Assembly (NCBI GenBank): GCA_019137255.1
Contig: WPDH01000062.1
Span: 230,377-294,376 of the forward strand
Length of the DNA: 64,000 nt
Origin: Corinectria fuckeliana
Taxonomy: Eukaryota; Ascomycota; Sordariomycetes; Hypocreales; Nectriaceae
Reading direction: 5' to 3'
Shown here: piece by piece, positions 1-11,930 of the stretch
How the letters are laid out: each line of letters begins with the position of its first letter
How positions within the stretch are numbered: the stretch's first letter is position 1
Made by a program: the position numbers and the translations under genes
Notes under the pieces: model-generated
Told to the model about the DNA's origin: nothing
Seen by the model: the letters and a program-made list of their open reading frames with translations, nothing else
Database searches by the model: none

Positions 1-1917
1 CATGTCAGTCAGTCCTGGAATCCGTCAGTCCGGCAGTCCGTCCGTCAACCAGCGGCGAGACAAGGGCCATTGTTTGAAGGAGCCCATTGCCCGATTTCCC
101 GGCTGATTTATCTGGTTCGTTCTCTGCAATCCCCTGAGGATGCTGGATAAGGGTCTGTATTTGTCCTGGGACCACACTTCCCGGGGATTGTTGCCCGACA
201 CCGGGTTGTGGCCCGGGACGCGGACGCCATGCCATCCATGCCCGCCGGACATCCTTGAGCGCGAGGCCAGATGCGAGTGCAAAACTATACTGCATTTGCG
301 GCATATCGAGATTCCACCGGCACTGCACATGCGTTAGCCCGGGTGGCACTGACACTTGCACACTCTTCCCACCCGGTACCACACCGTCGCAACGCCGGCC
401 GGCCACCCAGCCAACCGTGGCAATCCCAGTGTCAAATGGATGCGGGGGAGATGGGGTCATACGATAATAGAGCCTGGAGGTCAGCGAGTTGGCGGCTACG
501 ACGAGTGATGGCTCCCGATCCGATGAGCTCAAAGGGCGGTTGCCGTCCCGCATGTTTCCGTCCAGTCTTGCCCGCGTCGGCTACGGTGGTAAGACAGCTC
601 GGCAATGAGGGAGGCATCATATAAGCCCGCGAGCGACCCCCCTTCGCCCAGAAGGCTGGTATCCGTTTAGTGAGTTGAGTCCTTAAAAGTCTTAAGCTCG
701 TCTCGGTCTTTTTGCCTGCACATATATCCCTCCCATCCTCCACCCTCTACACCTCTCCACCAAAAGACATCCACCCCAGCCCGCTTGTCGCTTGTCGTTC
801 ACCATCGCGTCTCGGAGAACTGTCGTGTAAGTCGAGCCACCATCACTCCCGCCTGCAGACCTTGCCATTGCCCGGCCCTATTGAGGCCGTCCGTTCGTCA
901 TGACCCCACTATACCACCGAGGAGGAACCCTCAGTCCAACGACGCCAGGGAAGCTCTCGCTAGCTCGAGTGAGCCCTCAATGCCACGGGGAGCCGGTCTA
1001 CTTTGCGTCACTGCGTGAGCGGCGTGTGTGTGAGCCCTCGAGCTTAAGCTTGCGCTTGCCCTGCAATGCATTACATCGCGCCGGGGTGGAACTGGGCCGA
1101 TGTCGCGGGCCACAGTGGGAGAGAGAGGCTGGAGAGGTCGAGGTCGAGGACCCCTGGGATGCTACGGAATGGCCGCCGGAGAAGATGCTGTGAGCAGTCT
1201 GGGCTGAGGTGTGCGGTGAGAGAGCCAAGGAGCCAGCCTGCTGCGCTGAGACCCTCTGCCGGCGATGTCGCCTCACTTTACTCACCCGTTGCTGTCATGG
1301 CGTCTCAGCCCATCCCAGAGCTACTAGCCAGAAGGCCTAGAGGCCCAGAGACGTCCCACGGCCAAGGGGACCCCCGGCGGTGCGCATCATCCTCGCCAAT
1401 CGAGACAAGGTGTTTGCAAATGAAATTGGGCATCGCAGGCTGCGAGATTGAGAGATCCGCCCGAGTCGGCGTCTTCTTATCATGCATGGCCTGGGTTTCA
1501 CCGAACAACAGGTCACCTTGGCTCACCTCACCACACCTCACCACACCTCGCATCATGCCAACAGGAGCAAAGGCCAGCTACCAGTCAACGCTCCTGACGC
1601 TCCCACCGCTTTCCCACTGCATGATCCCATTCTGGCCCCTGTTTGCCTCGTACACTGTGCTAACCCCTCCCCTATCCCGTTCACCCAAAACCTCCCTACG
1701 CCTTATCGATAAGCTTCGCTCGTCCAGAAAACCCCGCGCCACGCCCCTCCCGGCCGTCATCGTTCCCCCCCATCAACTAACAATTTCCTCTTGCTCAACA
1801 GAATCTTCTCCCTCCTACCATTTATTTCTTCGAACTAATCGACTTGACCTCTGTATCGATCGACCGAACTCTCCCTTTCCCTCACCAACCAAATAACCTT
1901 CAACTACGACCGCAATC
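1..1917 (+). promoter_or_regulatory. Upstream region of the aldolase gene; probable long 5'-UTR intron
   Basis: No credible protein gene was found here; the open frames have no family resemblance and run through low-complexity text. A CT-rich stretch at about 725-800, just after a TATATAT-like tract near 720, looks like the transcription-start region of a strongly expressed fungal gene. At 1777-1781 there is a CTAAC branch site, then a pyrimidine tract and a CAACAG acceptor ending at 1801, about 117 bases before the aldolase ATG. That is the 3' end of a typical fungal intron lying in untranslated leader. The best donor I see is GTAAGT at 827-832, which would give a leader intron of about 975 nt. 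The acceptor is convincing; the donor is a guess. Confidence 0.5.
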
Positions 1918-3221
1918 ATGGGTGCTACCGATGTCCTGACACGCAAGACTGGCGTCATCGTTGGCGATGATGTCCTGCGCCTGTTCGAGTACGCTCGCGA
2001 GAACCAGTTCGCTATCCCCGCCATTGTACGTCAGAAACCTCAAAAGTCACGATCGGATCTAGACGATCAAATCTATACCGCCTTCTCACTCAGGATATCT
2101 GCTAACATACGACATCATGTAGAATGTCACCTCCTCCTCCACCGTCGTTGCTTCACTTGAGGCTGCCCGCGATGCCAAGTCTCCCATCATCCTCCAGTTC
2201 TCCCAGGGAGGTGCTGCATTTTTTGCTGGCAAGGTATGTGTCATCATAATCCTCACATGTTCGAGTCGACATGGCTGACGCCGTCTTCCCACAGGGTGTG
2301 AGCAACACCAACCAGGCTGGCTCCGTTGCTGGCTCCGTTGCTGCCGCTCACTTTGTCCGCTCCATCGCCCCCACCTACGGCATTCCCGTCGTCCTCCACA
2401 CCGACCACTGCGCCAAGAAGCTCCTCCCCTGGCTCGATGGCATGCTCGATGCCGACGAGGCCTACTTCAAGGTCAACGGCGAGCCCCTCTTCAGCTCCCA
2501 CATGATTGATTTGTCCGAGGAGCCCGTTGAGTGGAACCTGTCCACTACTGCCAAGTACCTCAAGCGCGCTGCCCCCATGAAGCAGTGGCTCGAGATGGAG
2601 ATTGGCATCACTGGTGGCGAGGAGGATGGTGTCAACAACGAGGACGTTGATAACAACTCGCTCTACACCCAGCCCGAGGACATCCTCAACATCTACAACA
2701 CCCTCTCCGCCATCTCCCCCTACTTCTCCATCGCCGCTGGCTTCGGCAACGTCCACGGCGTTTACAAGCCCGGCAACGTGAAGCTGCACCCCGAGCTCCT
2801 CGGTAAGCACCAGGCCCACGTTAAGGCCGCCATCGGCTCCAGCCTCGACAAGCCCGTCTTCTTCGTTTTCCACGGCGGCTCCGGCTCCTCCAAGGAGGAG
2901 TACAAGGAGGCCATCAGCCATGGTGTCGTTAAGGTCAACATGGACACCGACATGCAGTTTGCTTACTGCTCCGGTATCCGAGACTACATGGTCAACAAGA
3001 AGGACTATGTTACCACCTCTGTCGGCAACCCCGATGGCGAGGACAAGCCCAACAAGAAGTACTTCGACGTGAGTTTGCCCCTGTTTTTATGTTTTTCTTA
3101 TTTGCGGCATCTCGTGCTAACTCGTGTATAGCCCCGTGTCTGGGTCCGTGAGGGTGAGAAGACCATGACTGCCCGTGTCGCCGTGGCTCTCAAGGACTTT
3201 AACACTGCTGGCACCATCTAA
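1918..3221 (+). CDS. FBA1: Fructose-bisphosphate aldolase, class II
   Basis: Cleaves fructose-1,6-bisphosphate to dihydroxyacetone phosphate and glyceraldehyde-3-phosphate in cytosolic glycolysis and runs the reverse in gluconeogenesis. Four exons: 1918-2025, 2123-2233, 2295-3068, 3132-3221, giving 360 aa, the usual length for fungal class II enzymes. The zinc-site motif HTDHC is near residue 108; the family's second histidine lies in GNVHGVYKPG near 224, and the phosphate-binding FHGGSGS and NMDTDMQ motifs are near 265 and 288. All three introns have GT-AG ends. The ATG follows a good AATC context and opens the expected N-terminus. Codon use is strongly biased to C-ending codons, as expected of a highly expressed glycolytic gene. 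It converges on the KES1-like gene. Nothing suggests damage. Confidence 0.97.
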
Positions 3222-3827
3222 CTGTCCTGACTACATTTCCGGGCCTGCAGTAACATCCCCAGACTGGCGACAAAGTGCATGAGTTAAGAGGAGGGGAACG
3301 TGGCGAGGTGGAAACGTCCTTGCATGGGCTGGATTCATGGTGGTAGAAAGGCAGGCCCCCCCCCGTCAGAAAATTGCAGTTCTACCAAGTCAAGAGCGGG
3401 TCTTGGGTGAAACAAGTAAAAGACGAAAAATTAGAAAAAGATGATGCAGACTCAAACTTTCTAAATGCTCTTATGATGACCCTTGTTATGTTGAGATGTT
3501 TCGCCAATGCGATATGTGACGCTTCTTGACTGGCCTCGGACGTATCATGAATGTCAAATTGTCGTTTGTAAAGCTAGGACGTGCGAGTAATTTGGTTGTC
3601 TTTTCGATTAATATACAGCTTCGCCATCTTACGTCGTCAAAGTCGTAAAATACGCATAAGAAGAAAGAGGAGGAGCCGACCGCTATATATTGTAAGCTAT
3701 CCCTCTCTTTAACGTTTTCTGGAATTTCCGTTTTCTTTTCTTTTTCGTCTTTGTCTCATTGCATCCACCATGCCCACAGCCTGCTTTTGCTGGCACCATC
3801 ATAACTTCCGATTGCTTGTGGCTGAAA
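3222..3827. other. Convergent 3' region between FBA1 and the KES1-like gene
   Basis: About 600 bases holding the 3' untranslated ends of two convergent genes. It contains a short C run near 3357-3364 and an AT-richer stretch after 3420. I see no gene or repeat in it. Confidence 0.5.
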
Positions 3828-5162
3828 CTACCAGCCCAACAGCTCCTTCTCGATCCTGGCCACGTCGTCGCCGCTTAGCTCCGTACCTGCTTGCTTATCG
3901 GCCTTGGCCCTGTCGAATCGCCAGAGACCGCCGGTCTTGTCAGCTTCGCCATCGAGAGGCACGCCGATGACTCTGCCAAGTTTCTCAAGCACGGTATCAC
4001 TGCCTTCAACAGCGGAGAAGTACTGACGCTCCCAAGATCGATTTTCAGATTTCTCCTTGGCACGCAGCTCGCGCTGGGCTTGTTCAATCTTGCCCTTCTC
4101 AATCCCGGTGATGTCCATGTCTCCCATCTGGATGCCTTCGGCAACCTTAGCCCAGGCTCGGCGGGACTCGAGAGGGTGCTGCTTGTCGATAGGGGAGACC
4201 TGGAATTCGGTTTGGGGGGTAGTGACGGCGTCATAGGTGGCGACGAGGGTGGTCTTGGAATTTGACTTGGCTGGACCCTCGTAGATCTCAAAGGCCTTGT
4301 TCCACTGGCCGATGACGTTGTAGAGCACCTCCTTGTCCTTGCTAGTGGGGGTGACGGTGCAGCTCACGCTGTTCTTCTTGCCGGAGAGCCAGCCCTTGCC
4401 GCTGTAGTCGATCTTGGCGGTGTAGCCGCTGGAGGAGGCGATGAAGCTGGTGCCATCAAGCTCGACGAAGGGGGAGCCGAAGATGAGGCCCTCGATGTGG
4501 AGGGAGGGCAAGGTGATGAGGTATGATTCTATTTCGCCGGACGGGAGGGGCACACGGAGAACGGCGTGGCCAATCTGCTTGACGATGATTGTGCTCTTGA
4601 AGGTGGCCTTCTGGGCGTTGTAGCCTTCAAGCTCGACGCCGGACTTGTCGTTGCGGACGCAGTAGGCGGTGGCAGGCGGGTGATGGCTGACCTGCTCGGA
4701 GACTAGGGTGGTGGTGCCAGCTTCGTCGGACCAGGTGCCAAGGAAGAGCTCGCCGAGGAAGGGGTTCAATGGCTTCTTCTCGTTGCCATATTGCTCGCTG
4801 CGACTTGCGTACTGATGCTTGAGGGTGGAGAGGAACCATTTGAGGACGAGCATGGTGCGTTTGGCCGGGTCGGCCTCGGCAGCGGGGGCGGTCAAGACGG
4901 GAGGGTGGGTTGCCCAGTACGCAGAGAATTCAGTAAGGGACTGCGAGGAGAGGATGAAGGGAGGCGCGGTGAGGGACGAGAGGTCGCCATTGAAAGAGGC
5001 GATGGACTAGTACAGACGAGTCAGCGGTGGATAGTCCCCAAGAAAACAGCCCTCAAAGGTGAAGGACATGTCATTGGAAAGGGGTGGGCGCAAGACCTTG
5101 AGAAAGGCGGTCCAGCTACTGCTGTTAGCCTGGGCAGGCGTGGCGGAACCTGAGGAGGACAT
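3828..5162 (-). CDS. KES1: Oxysterol-binding protein homologue, KES1/OSH4 type
   Basis: Short OSBP-related protein: a sterol and PI4P exchanger that acts at Golgi and ER membranes. The family signature EQVSHHPP is at about residues 126-133, preceded by KPLNPFLGE near 100, part of the conserved ORD entrance. Two exons on the minus strand, 5162-5097 and 5006-3828, with a 90-nt intron (GTCTTG donor, CTAG acceptor), give 414 aa. That length and the absence of PH or ankyrin domains place it in the short OSH4 class. The N-terminal exon was added because its translation (SSSWTAFLK, then SIASFNGDLSSL) reads straight into the conserved ORD lid, and the ATG at 5162 lies in a CAACCATG context. The donor sequence is slightly unusual, so the first exon is a little less certain than the rest. 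Confidence 0.93.
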
Positions 5163-6122
5163 GGTTGGTGAAGTGAGCGGAGTAAGCGATGCGACGAGAG
5201 CAAGAGGAGAAGGAGGAGGGAGAGGGGGAGAGGGAGAGAGACGGGGAGAAAGTTGGTGTTAACGTTGATGTGGTGCAGCTCTGGTGTGCAGCTCTGGTGT
5301 GCAGCCCTGTAGTATTGAGAGTTGTTGATCTGCGTCGCGGGGGGTTTACGCAGGGTGAGGGGCCGATTGCGGGGTTGCAAATAGAGCAGGGAGGTGAGAC
5401 AGTGAGCGGGCGGGGCAGCTTTTGGTGGTTCGGTTCGGTTAATTGGTGCAGGGAACAGTCTCCGTACAGGCATGGGATCAAGATGCAGCAATGATGAGAT
5501 GGTAAAGCAGTACTAGGTAAGGTAGGTAATTAGTTTGGTCGAGATGGGATCTAACGGAAGTTGATGCGAAGGAGGCGACAGCTTGGGTGCGGCTTCCTTC
5601 AACGGCGAAGTAGTTACGTCAGTACCTTAGGTTAGTACAGTACGTTCCGTGCCCTGGAAATGGAAGTACGGGTACGGATACGGTTGAGCATGGTGACCCT
5701 CAACAAGCAATTAAAAGTCACAGCCCCCCTCCCCGCTTACATGGATACTAGCCTAGCCGTCACTAGCATTCCAGGTTAGCAGGATGAGCACGCACTCAAA
5801 GCACGCTGCACTCGCGCAGGGGCACATTACATCATGTCACTTTCTATACATTAGAACTTCGTACATTTGCACTACCGAAAAAGCAAATGATGTTTTCTCC
5901 CATCTTAGATACTAGACTACATAGTAATTCTTACTAGGTGCGCCTTGTGTCTTTTGTTGTCTGAGGCAGTTTGATCCCATGACCTTGTGTCGGCGTACGT
6001 ACGTTCTTAAGCTACTGGTGGCTATGACTGGAGTTAGTTGAGGCTTTCATTAGATTGCGCTAGTATTTCAGGTAGTCCTCCTATGTGTTAACGTCATCCC
6101 TACACCGAGATAAAGTAAGAGA
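5163..6122. other. Intergenic region upstream of the KES1-like gene
   Basis: The promoter of the KES1-like gene followed by sequence with no gene. GA-rich runs lie close to the ATG (about 5190-5255), and a direct repeat of the phrase GTGCAGCTCTG occurs near 5273-5302. Short TAGGTA/TTAGGTTAG motifs recur at about 5512-5532 and 5618-5645, and a GTACGTACGT palindrome near 5996. No conserved open frame was seen. Confidence 0.5.
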
Positions 6123-6372
6123 AGCTAGACATATATACTCGCACACTCTAGACTTTAACCCACTATACAAAATTTAAATATAATAATATAAATATATAAG
6201 ATACTAGATTCTAGTCTTAATCTAAATATTACTTTATTTTAAGTTATTTAAAAAGTCTAAAAAAATCCTTATAAAAGTCTTTTATTATAACCTTTATAAA
6301 TTAATAGGTTTAGCTAATTAATAAGAAAAGGCTATAAGTTAAAGTTTAGAATGCATAAGTGTATATCTAGCT
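6123..6372. repeat. RIP-marked MITE-like inverted-repeat element
   Basis: An AT-rich stretch of about 250 bases framed by imperfect terminal inverted repeats. The left end (6123-6159) and the reverse complement of the right end (6338-6372) both begin AGCTAGA and both end CTTTAAC. After a two-base indel, 21 of 28 aligned positions agree and all seven differences are transitions (C/T or G/A). That is the pattern RIP would leave on two once-identical ends. The interior is nearly all A and T and codes for nothing. No clear target-site duplication was seen. It may be a MITE or the shrunken remnant of a larger DNA transposon. Confidence 0.6.
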
Positions 6373-6638
6373 ACTCATAAAGCAGACCTACTTAGTTGAT
6401 GCTAAGCGCTAATCACAAGACGTCGAGATCCCGGGTGGCAGCCTCGAGATGTCACGATGCTGAGGTGCCCACGATGTAGCATATTCGCTCGAAGCTTGGT
6501 ATCTCTTGTAGCTATAAACACGCTATGAAGTATGACAGAGTATAGCAATATAGTCCAGTATAGCCAGTCAGCCAATCAGTCAGTAATTCATTCATTCATA
6601 AAGCTCCCTCTTAGCACAACCGTCTGCCCATCCGCTCG
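6373..6638. other. 3' flank of the ankyrin-repeat gene
   Basis: Less AT-rich sequence between the inverted-repeat relic and the end of the ankyrin gene. Around 6550-6600 short words CAGTCAGCCAATCAGTCAGT and ATTCATTCAT form a small imperfect microsatellite. Nothing else was recognised. Confidence 0.4.
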
Positions 6639-9019
6639 TCAGTTGTATTTCCACTTCTCAATCAAGTCCGCTACCTTGGTCAGATCCCGCTGCAGTGCGA
6701 TACCCGCAGGCGTTCCCTGTCGATACACTCCCCCGTCCCTCTCCTCCCACGCGTCGTATACGGCACTCGCGTGGAACTGTCGCGCCCCCTTTTCGAGGAG
6801 AAGTCGGACGCCACCCACGTGCCCGCGTAGTGCCGCATAGTGTAGTGCAGTTGCCCCCTGGTCGTTGCGATGGTTAACTTCAACGCCTTGCTGGACAAGG
6901 TACTTGAGTGTTGCTTGGTTCGCTGATGCCTCGAAGAGAACTGTGTCGCCGTGCGTCGTTAGAGCGCGTGGGTTGGCCCCGAGTCGTAGTAGCAGCTGCA
7001 CCGTCGAGAGATGTCCGTGAGACGCCGCCACGGCGAGTGGCGTGCGACCCGGGAAGATGGTGCTCTCTAGAGACGCGCCGCAGGATACCAGGCGAAGCAG
7101 GATATCATCTCGGGCGTGCTGGGCGGCCATGTGAATGGGTGTGGTCTGGGGCTCAGGCACCTGATACTCTTCGTCGCTCATGCTGTCCCGACTCACTGTT
7201 GACGATGGCATCCTAGTGCCCACGTCAAGCAGTGCGTTGACTAACTTCAAGTCGCCAGCCTTAACGGCGTGGGAGAGCACGCTCATGCCATCTAGCCCAA
7301 TGCGCTCCGTGTCAGCGCCAAGCTTGATCAACCGCCGGGCACTGTCGCCGTTCGCAAGCTTTGCGGCCACCAAGAGCGGAGTCTCGCATGCCCTGTCTAG
7401 CGGGTCGACCGGAGCCCCTGAAGAGGCGAGGAGCTGCAGGATGTGTTGCCTGTCCTTGTGCGCCGCCATGTGCATCGCCGAGTAACCGGACTGACTCGGG
7501 CAGGCAGATGGATCCGCCCCGTGAGCCAAAAGATATCGCACCGTTTCGTCGTGCCCCGTTGACGCCGCGGCGAGGAGGGGCGTGTTGCCGTTGCGGCTCG
7601 CTAGGTTGGGGTCTGCTCCGCTGTCGATGAGCACGGCAGTAATGGCAGTCAACCGGGAGCTGATGGCCATCGTTAATGGTGTATGCTCACGCAACACTTT
7701 GTCCACTTCGGCTCCTCGAGATATTAGTAACTGCGAAAACTCGTGGTTTCGCATCGAGATTGCTAAATGTAGCGCTGTCCTTCCATCCGGTTGTCGCACT
7801 TCTAAGTCGGCGCCGGCCTGGATAAGTTTTATCGCTAGGTTCCACCGGGCGTGTTGAATTGCCATATGTAGTGGTGTCTGCCCTTTATCATCGTCGACGA
7901 GGTTGAGGTTGGCACCGGCGTTGATCAGGACGATCATAGTCTCGTCATCGACAACGTTGGACGCGGCAGAGTAATGGAGCGCACAGCGGCCCTCATTGTC
8001 AATGGCATCGATCTGTGCTCCAAGATGTAGCGCGAGAGTTGCAAACTGTTCCGAGAACCCACATTTGATACCTCGCATAAGAGAGGTCTCTCCATCGATG
8101 GTCGGCTCATCGACATCAGCTCCGGCCACGGCGAGAAATGCGGCAATTAGCAAGTGATTTTGGTCAAACGCTCGGTGCAATGGCGAGAGCATCGACCCTG
8201 GCAGTAGTATATTTGGGTCGGCTCGGTCGAGCAGAGTTTTGAAAACGGCCTCTTCGTCAGTCCTTTCGATGGCCTGATGAAGTTGTTGCGCCACCTCTGG
8301 TGTCCGCTTGTAGACCACACCCGGCGGCGGTACGAGCGTGTCGAGGAGCACCTGTATTTCAGCAGAGTCACTGACTCTGGGGAGCACACGACTGCGCTGA
8401 TTCGGGGAGGTGAAGCGTCTGCCCAGCTCTCTCAGGGCCTCATCTACGCCGGCATCAGGCTCAATGACGCGGCGCCTACTCCTAATATCGTCTCCGAAGC
8501 CGTACCCCGATCTGCTTCTCTAAGTTAGCTCTCCGAGGCTGAAAAGGCCTCTGTGATTACTTGCCTCGTCGCAGTGTTGAGAAGAGTGTGTAGGGAGGCT
8601 TGGTGGGTGCGCATTCGCCCCAAGGAGGCCTTCAAGGCTGGCTCGTTCCAAACAATGATGAGGTGAGGGCCAGCAGCAGCAGCGGCAGGGTCGGCGAGGT
8701 CGATGCCACTATCTCGGTCCTGCGCCTTGATGCGCTTGACAGCCGCTCTCAGCTCGTGGACGTCTTTCGAGACTGAGTATATGAACCCATTACTAGAAGC
8801 TCGGATACTCTCAGCATCGACATCGGCGGCTTTGCTGAGGTCATGGACTCTGCCGAGAGCATCTGTTATGGCTCGACATTCCCTGGAGAGAGCAGCTAAG
8901 GTGACTGGGCCAGTATTGAGGGAGTTGGCGATGCCAGCGCAGTCATCCGCGACTTGACGGCATGTGGTGATCAAGTCCTCGAGGGATTCCTGCTCGATCC
9001 GACTCTGAAGGGGATCCAT
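6639..9019 (-). CDS. Large ankyrin-repeat protein with fungal STAND-type N-terminal helical region
   Basis: Minus strand, two exons joined across a 53-nt intron (9019-8565, 8511-6639), 775 aa. The first ~150 residues are helical with no repeats and resemble the N-terminal region found on many fungal STAND and ankyrin proteins. A motif SGYGFGDD follows at the junction, then about 14 ankyrin repeats run almost to the C-terminus (many show TPLH-A and LL--GA-). The intron appears to use a GC donor (GAG|GCAAGT at 8564) with branch GCTAAC and acceptor CAG at 8512; this restores the frame. A 41-nt GT-AG intron is an alternative. The start at 9019 follows a TATATA-like box near 9108. An in-frame extension to 9148 begins with GTG, so an upstream exon cannot be excluded. 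Partner and function are unknown; ankyrin arrays bind proteins. The setting is accessory. Confidence 0.75.
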
Positions 9020-10461
9020 TCTAGGGAAGAATATTTGCGACCAAACTGAAGCAATACTGCCGGCTGCTGGAGGAGGGCTCGGCTGGGCGCTCGCGATAAC
9101 AGCGTATATAATGGATGCGTAGCTCAGCAGAGCGCCTACATCCCACACGTCCGGCCTAACAGTTGAGGATGAATATCAGGCGCAGGAGACGAGGTCTGCA
9201 CTATATCTCCTGTAATGCTCGTCACACTCCAAGCAGAATGCAAAAGATGTAGAGACTGGAGGATTTTAGCATCGCGGGCTGGCCCCAAGGCATACATATC
9301 ATGAGCATTAATTAGCGTGACTGGTGAAGGATTCTGGGCCTCCGAGTTAGAACTTAGCGCCGCTAGCGTAGGGTAGCCACACAAAGCACATCAACCGTTC
9401 GCCCAGCAATTTGGTCGTCACAGATCAGCAGCTAGAGCCGGCTGGAATCGTCACTTGTGTTGTGTGTTGTGTGTTGTGTGTGTGGCGTACGTTTGGTGCA
9501 AGCCCGTTGCACAGAACGCTGGAGGAAATGCGTTTGACTGGATTGCCCGGAGAGGTGGTGTCCCATATTGCCCCTGGTGGCGTTTGCGCCTTGCCACTGA
9601 ATCGCAATCTCGTCGTTGCGTTCGCAGCTGTTGTTGCTGGTGTGAGTCTAGAGAGCCCAGGCACCGCTCGGACTGAGCCCCTGAGACTTTTCCATTCGGA
9701 ATCTTGGCCACTTAAGGTAGTCGATGGAGTGCGAGGCACAACAAACCCCGGAATGCCATGGTGAAGTGCCTGTGGTTGGCTGTTCACTGAACCAGTGGGC
9801 GCATCTTGCTGGGCACAGGCGCCCAACCTTTCAGGTGGCATCTAAGTTTGGAAATAGTCTAGTTGTTGGTGAAACCAGAAACGGGTTGCTGTGGCGAAGA
9901 AAGGCTCGAGGCTGCTAACCAGTGTCGTAATGAAAGTTAACTTCGTTGTTGACCTGCAAGGTGCTATCCTCGATCGTATGAAATATACAATTGATGGCTT
10001 GTTGCCTAAGTAAGTTCGATCGCGCGTTCTCGTTGCATCGTGCTTGCCATTAATTACGCTGCTGCGCACACGGATAGCGCTGGACCGGATGACCAGGGTT
10101 GAATGCCGCGGGACGATCCTGGGAAGGTCCATTACAAACAATACCGCCAAGGTGGGCTTCGGAGTGCGGAGCCACACTTTATCCGGATCCAGGTGAGCCC
10201 GCGATCTAAGTTATCTAGTCCCCGGATTGGCTCTGAAGTTGCGTCACCAATCCTGACCGGCGCCTCTGGGAAAGCCTTCTGACGATTCATTCCCTCTGCC
10301 CATCGACTCACCCTGGTGACTTGGTTGCGTCTCACGTTGCTCGACTAACACCCCACCAAGCATCACCGTTCGCTCAACATCTTTCCACCCTGGCTGGAAT
10401 AATCTGGAAGGGCTCGGCAGAGGACGCCCCAACGTGGAGGCCGCAGCTGCCTAAGGATACC
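9020..10461. other. Intergenic region between ankyrin gene and CID2-like gene
   Basis: Divergent intergenic region of about 1.4 kb. It holds the probable TATA box of the ankyrin gene near 9108 and an imperfect TGTGT microsatellite at about 9453-9485. Several short open frames cross it, but none resembles a known family or carries convincing splice sites. The last 100 bases before 10462 are the leader of the next gene. Confidence 0.45.
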
Positions 10462-11104
10462 ATGGCATTGCCATCTTCCCAGCCCAGTCTATCCCCACAC
10501 TTTTGCTTCTCATCCGGCACTATTCGAGGTAAGCTACGATAGCGAGGCACTGCGCATGGGCAGTCGCATTGACTTGGATACAGACTTCTTGCGACTCTCG
10601 AGGTCGTCAATTGACGACTCAATCGCTCAGAACCTCAATGCGCTGGTGACCCCATCTCGATCGGGCTTCGACCCCTCCTCTACCTCCCAGCGCGCCGCGA
10701 GACCGACGTCACATCAAATAGATGGTCAGGCATGCTCCGAGTTTAAGGAAAAGGTGTTGTTTCCGTCTTGGCAAGCAAGGACCGAAGTGTTAAACTACTG
10801 TGCCCTTGTCGCTGCGAGCCCCGATCCAGATGACCCTAGTCGGACTTTGAGGGAGATGGAGAACCAAAAGGATCGTGAGAGGGTGGTTGACGAGCGTCTC
10901 GATCCATACTCTAGTCGATTTTTCCCGAGAGAAGCACGAACCGAAAGGCTGGCATCACTTATCAGACAAGAGAGGGGGGTCGAGACTATCGTACGACAAC
11001 GAACCTGGAAAATAATCAAGGAGCGTTGTGAGGAGTCTACCGACAACTGGGAGGATGCTTCGAGGACGTGGAGCAAGAACCAAGTTACGAAGACGCCCAT
11101 CTAG
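10462..11104 (+). CDS. Caffeine-induced death protein 2 (Cid2) family protein
   Basis: 195 aa, exons 10462-10528 and 10584-11104 around a 55-nt intron (GTAAGC donor, ACAG acceptor). Splicing gives the continuous motif DFLRLSRSSIDDSIAQNLN at the N-terminus, which fits my memory of the Cid2 family; starting at the internal ATG 10556 would lose this. Further conserved blocks are LFPSWQAR, the SPDPDDPSRTL stretch, and RVVDERLDPYSSRFFPREARTE-type text at about residues 115-140. The family is named after S. pombe cid2, found in a screen for genes affecting caffeine sensitivity; its biochemical role is not established. The C-terminal third is charged and probably helical. Family call fairly firm, function open. 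Confidence 0.82.
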
Positions 11105-11930
11105 GCTTTGAGGGCGGCAAGCTATTGACAAACAGACGACGACAAAAAGGTCCCCCTGAACGTATCAAGTCGATGGTACCGGACTTGCAACGACAACATC
11201 TGCATAACATGTGTTACGAACAAGGGTGTATTGTAATGTAATGTACTCAACTCCACAGGAAGAGCTGTAACCATAGATATTATTACAAGAAAGAAAATCG
11301 CTACTAAAGGCTGGGCTCTATCGATTGCCTAGTTGGGATACTCTGGACTGGCTGGACAAAGTTGTTCAACCATTCACCATCGAACTGTGCGAATTTATTT
11401 ACAAGCAGAGCGTCCATGCCGCCCGTTGTCGTTGCGTGGCGTAAGGTCAGTCACTCCAGCGGCGCGCCGACCAGGGCCGCAGAACCCAACGGCGAAACTA
11501 CCCCGCCAAACTCCGAAGCATCCCACCACCTCCTGCGCACCACTAAGCCCCCGAAAATCTGCCGATGCTGCAGGAATTGCTGTCCACTTTCAAGCAGGTA
11601 CCTCACGAAACACTCGACTTGGGCTGTTAAACACCACCGACCCCTAGTCTCTTCGTCGAGGAAGCTAACCCTTTGTCCTTCATTCTCCTTCGCCTGCCTC
11701 CGAAGGCGAGGCTTAGTCCATCACCTGAGCCGAAGCTCCCCTTGACCTTGCCCGCGTACTACCGCTACCCCTCCCTCCTACTCCGTCTCGTCGTGTGGCC
11801 GCCCAACTCCAATTGCCCGGCATTACAATCCCCCAAAGCTGACCGTGACCACTTTGGTGTTCTGTGGTTCTTAGCCGGTTGCCCCCGAAACTCGAACCGA
11901 TCATTTGGTTCATAGAAATCGACCTCCACC
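11105..11930 (+). promoter_or_regulatory. Intergenic region and leader of the NAT1 gene
   Basis: 826 bases. The first part is the 3' region of the Cid2-like gene, including TGTAATGTAATGTA near 11231. From about 11640 on it is CT-rich, as expected of the leader of the NatA subunit gene, ending in the start context CCACCATG. No open frame here looks real. Confidence 0.45.

Noticed and set aside
1066..1896. 276-codon open frame upstream of the aldolase gene
   Set aside because: Low-complexity Ser/Pro/Arg text, no family resemblance, and it crosses a likely 5'-UTR intron acceptor.
2253..2921. 222-codon open frame antisense to FBA1
   Set aside because: Mirror of the strongly C-ending codons of the aldolase; rich in Gly/Val/Leu/Glu as such shadows are.
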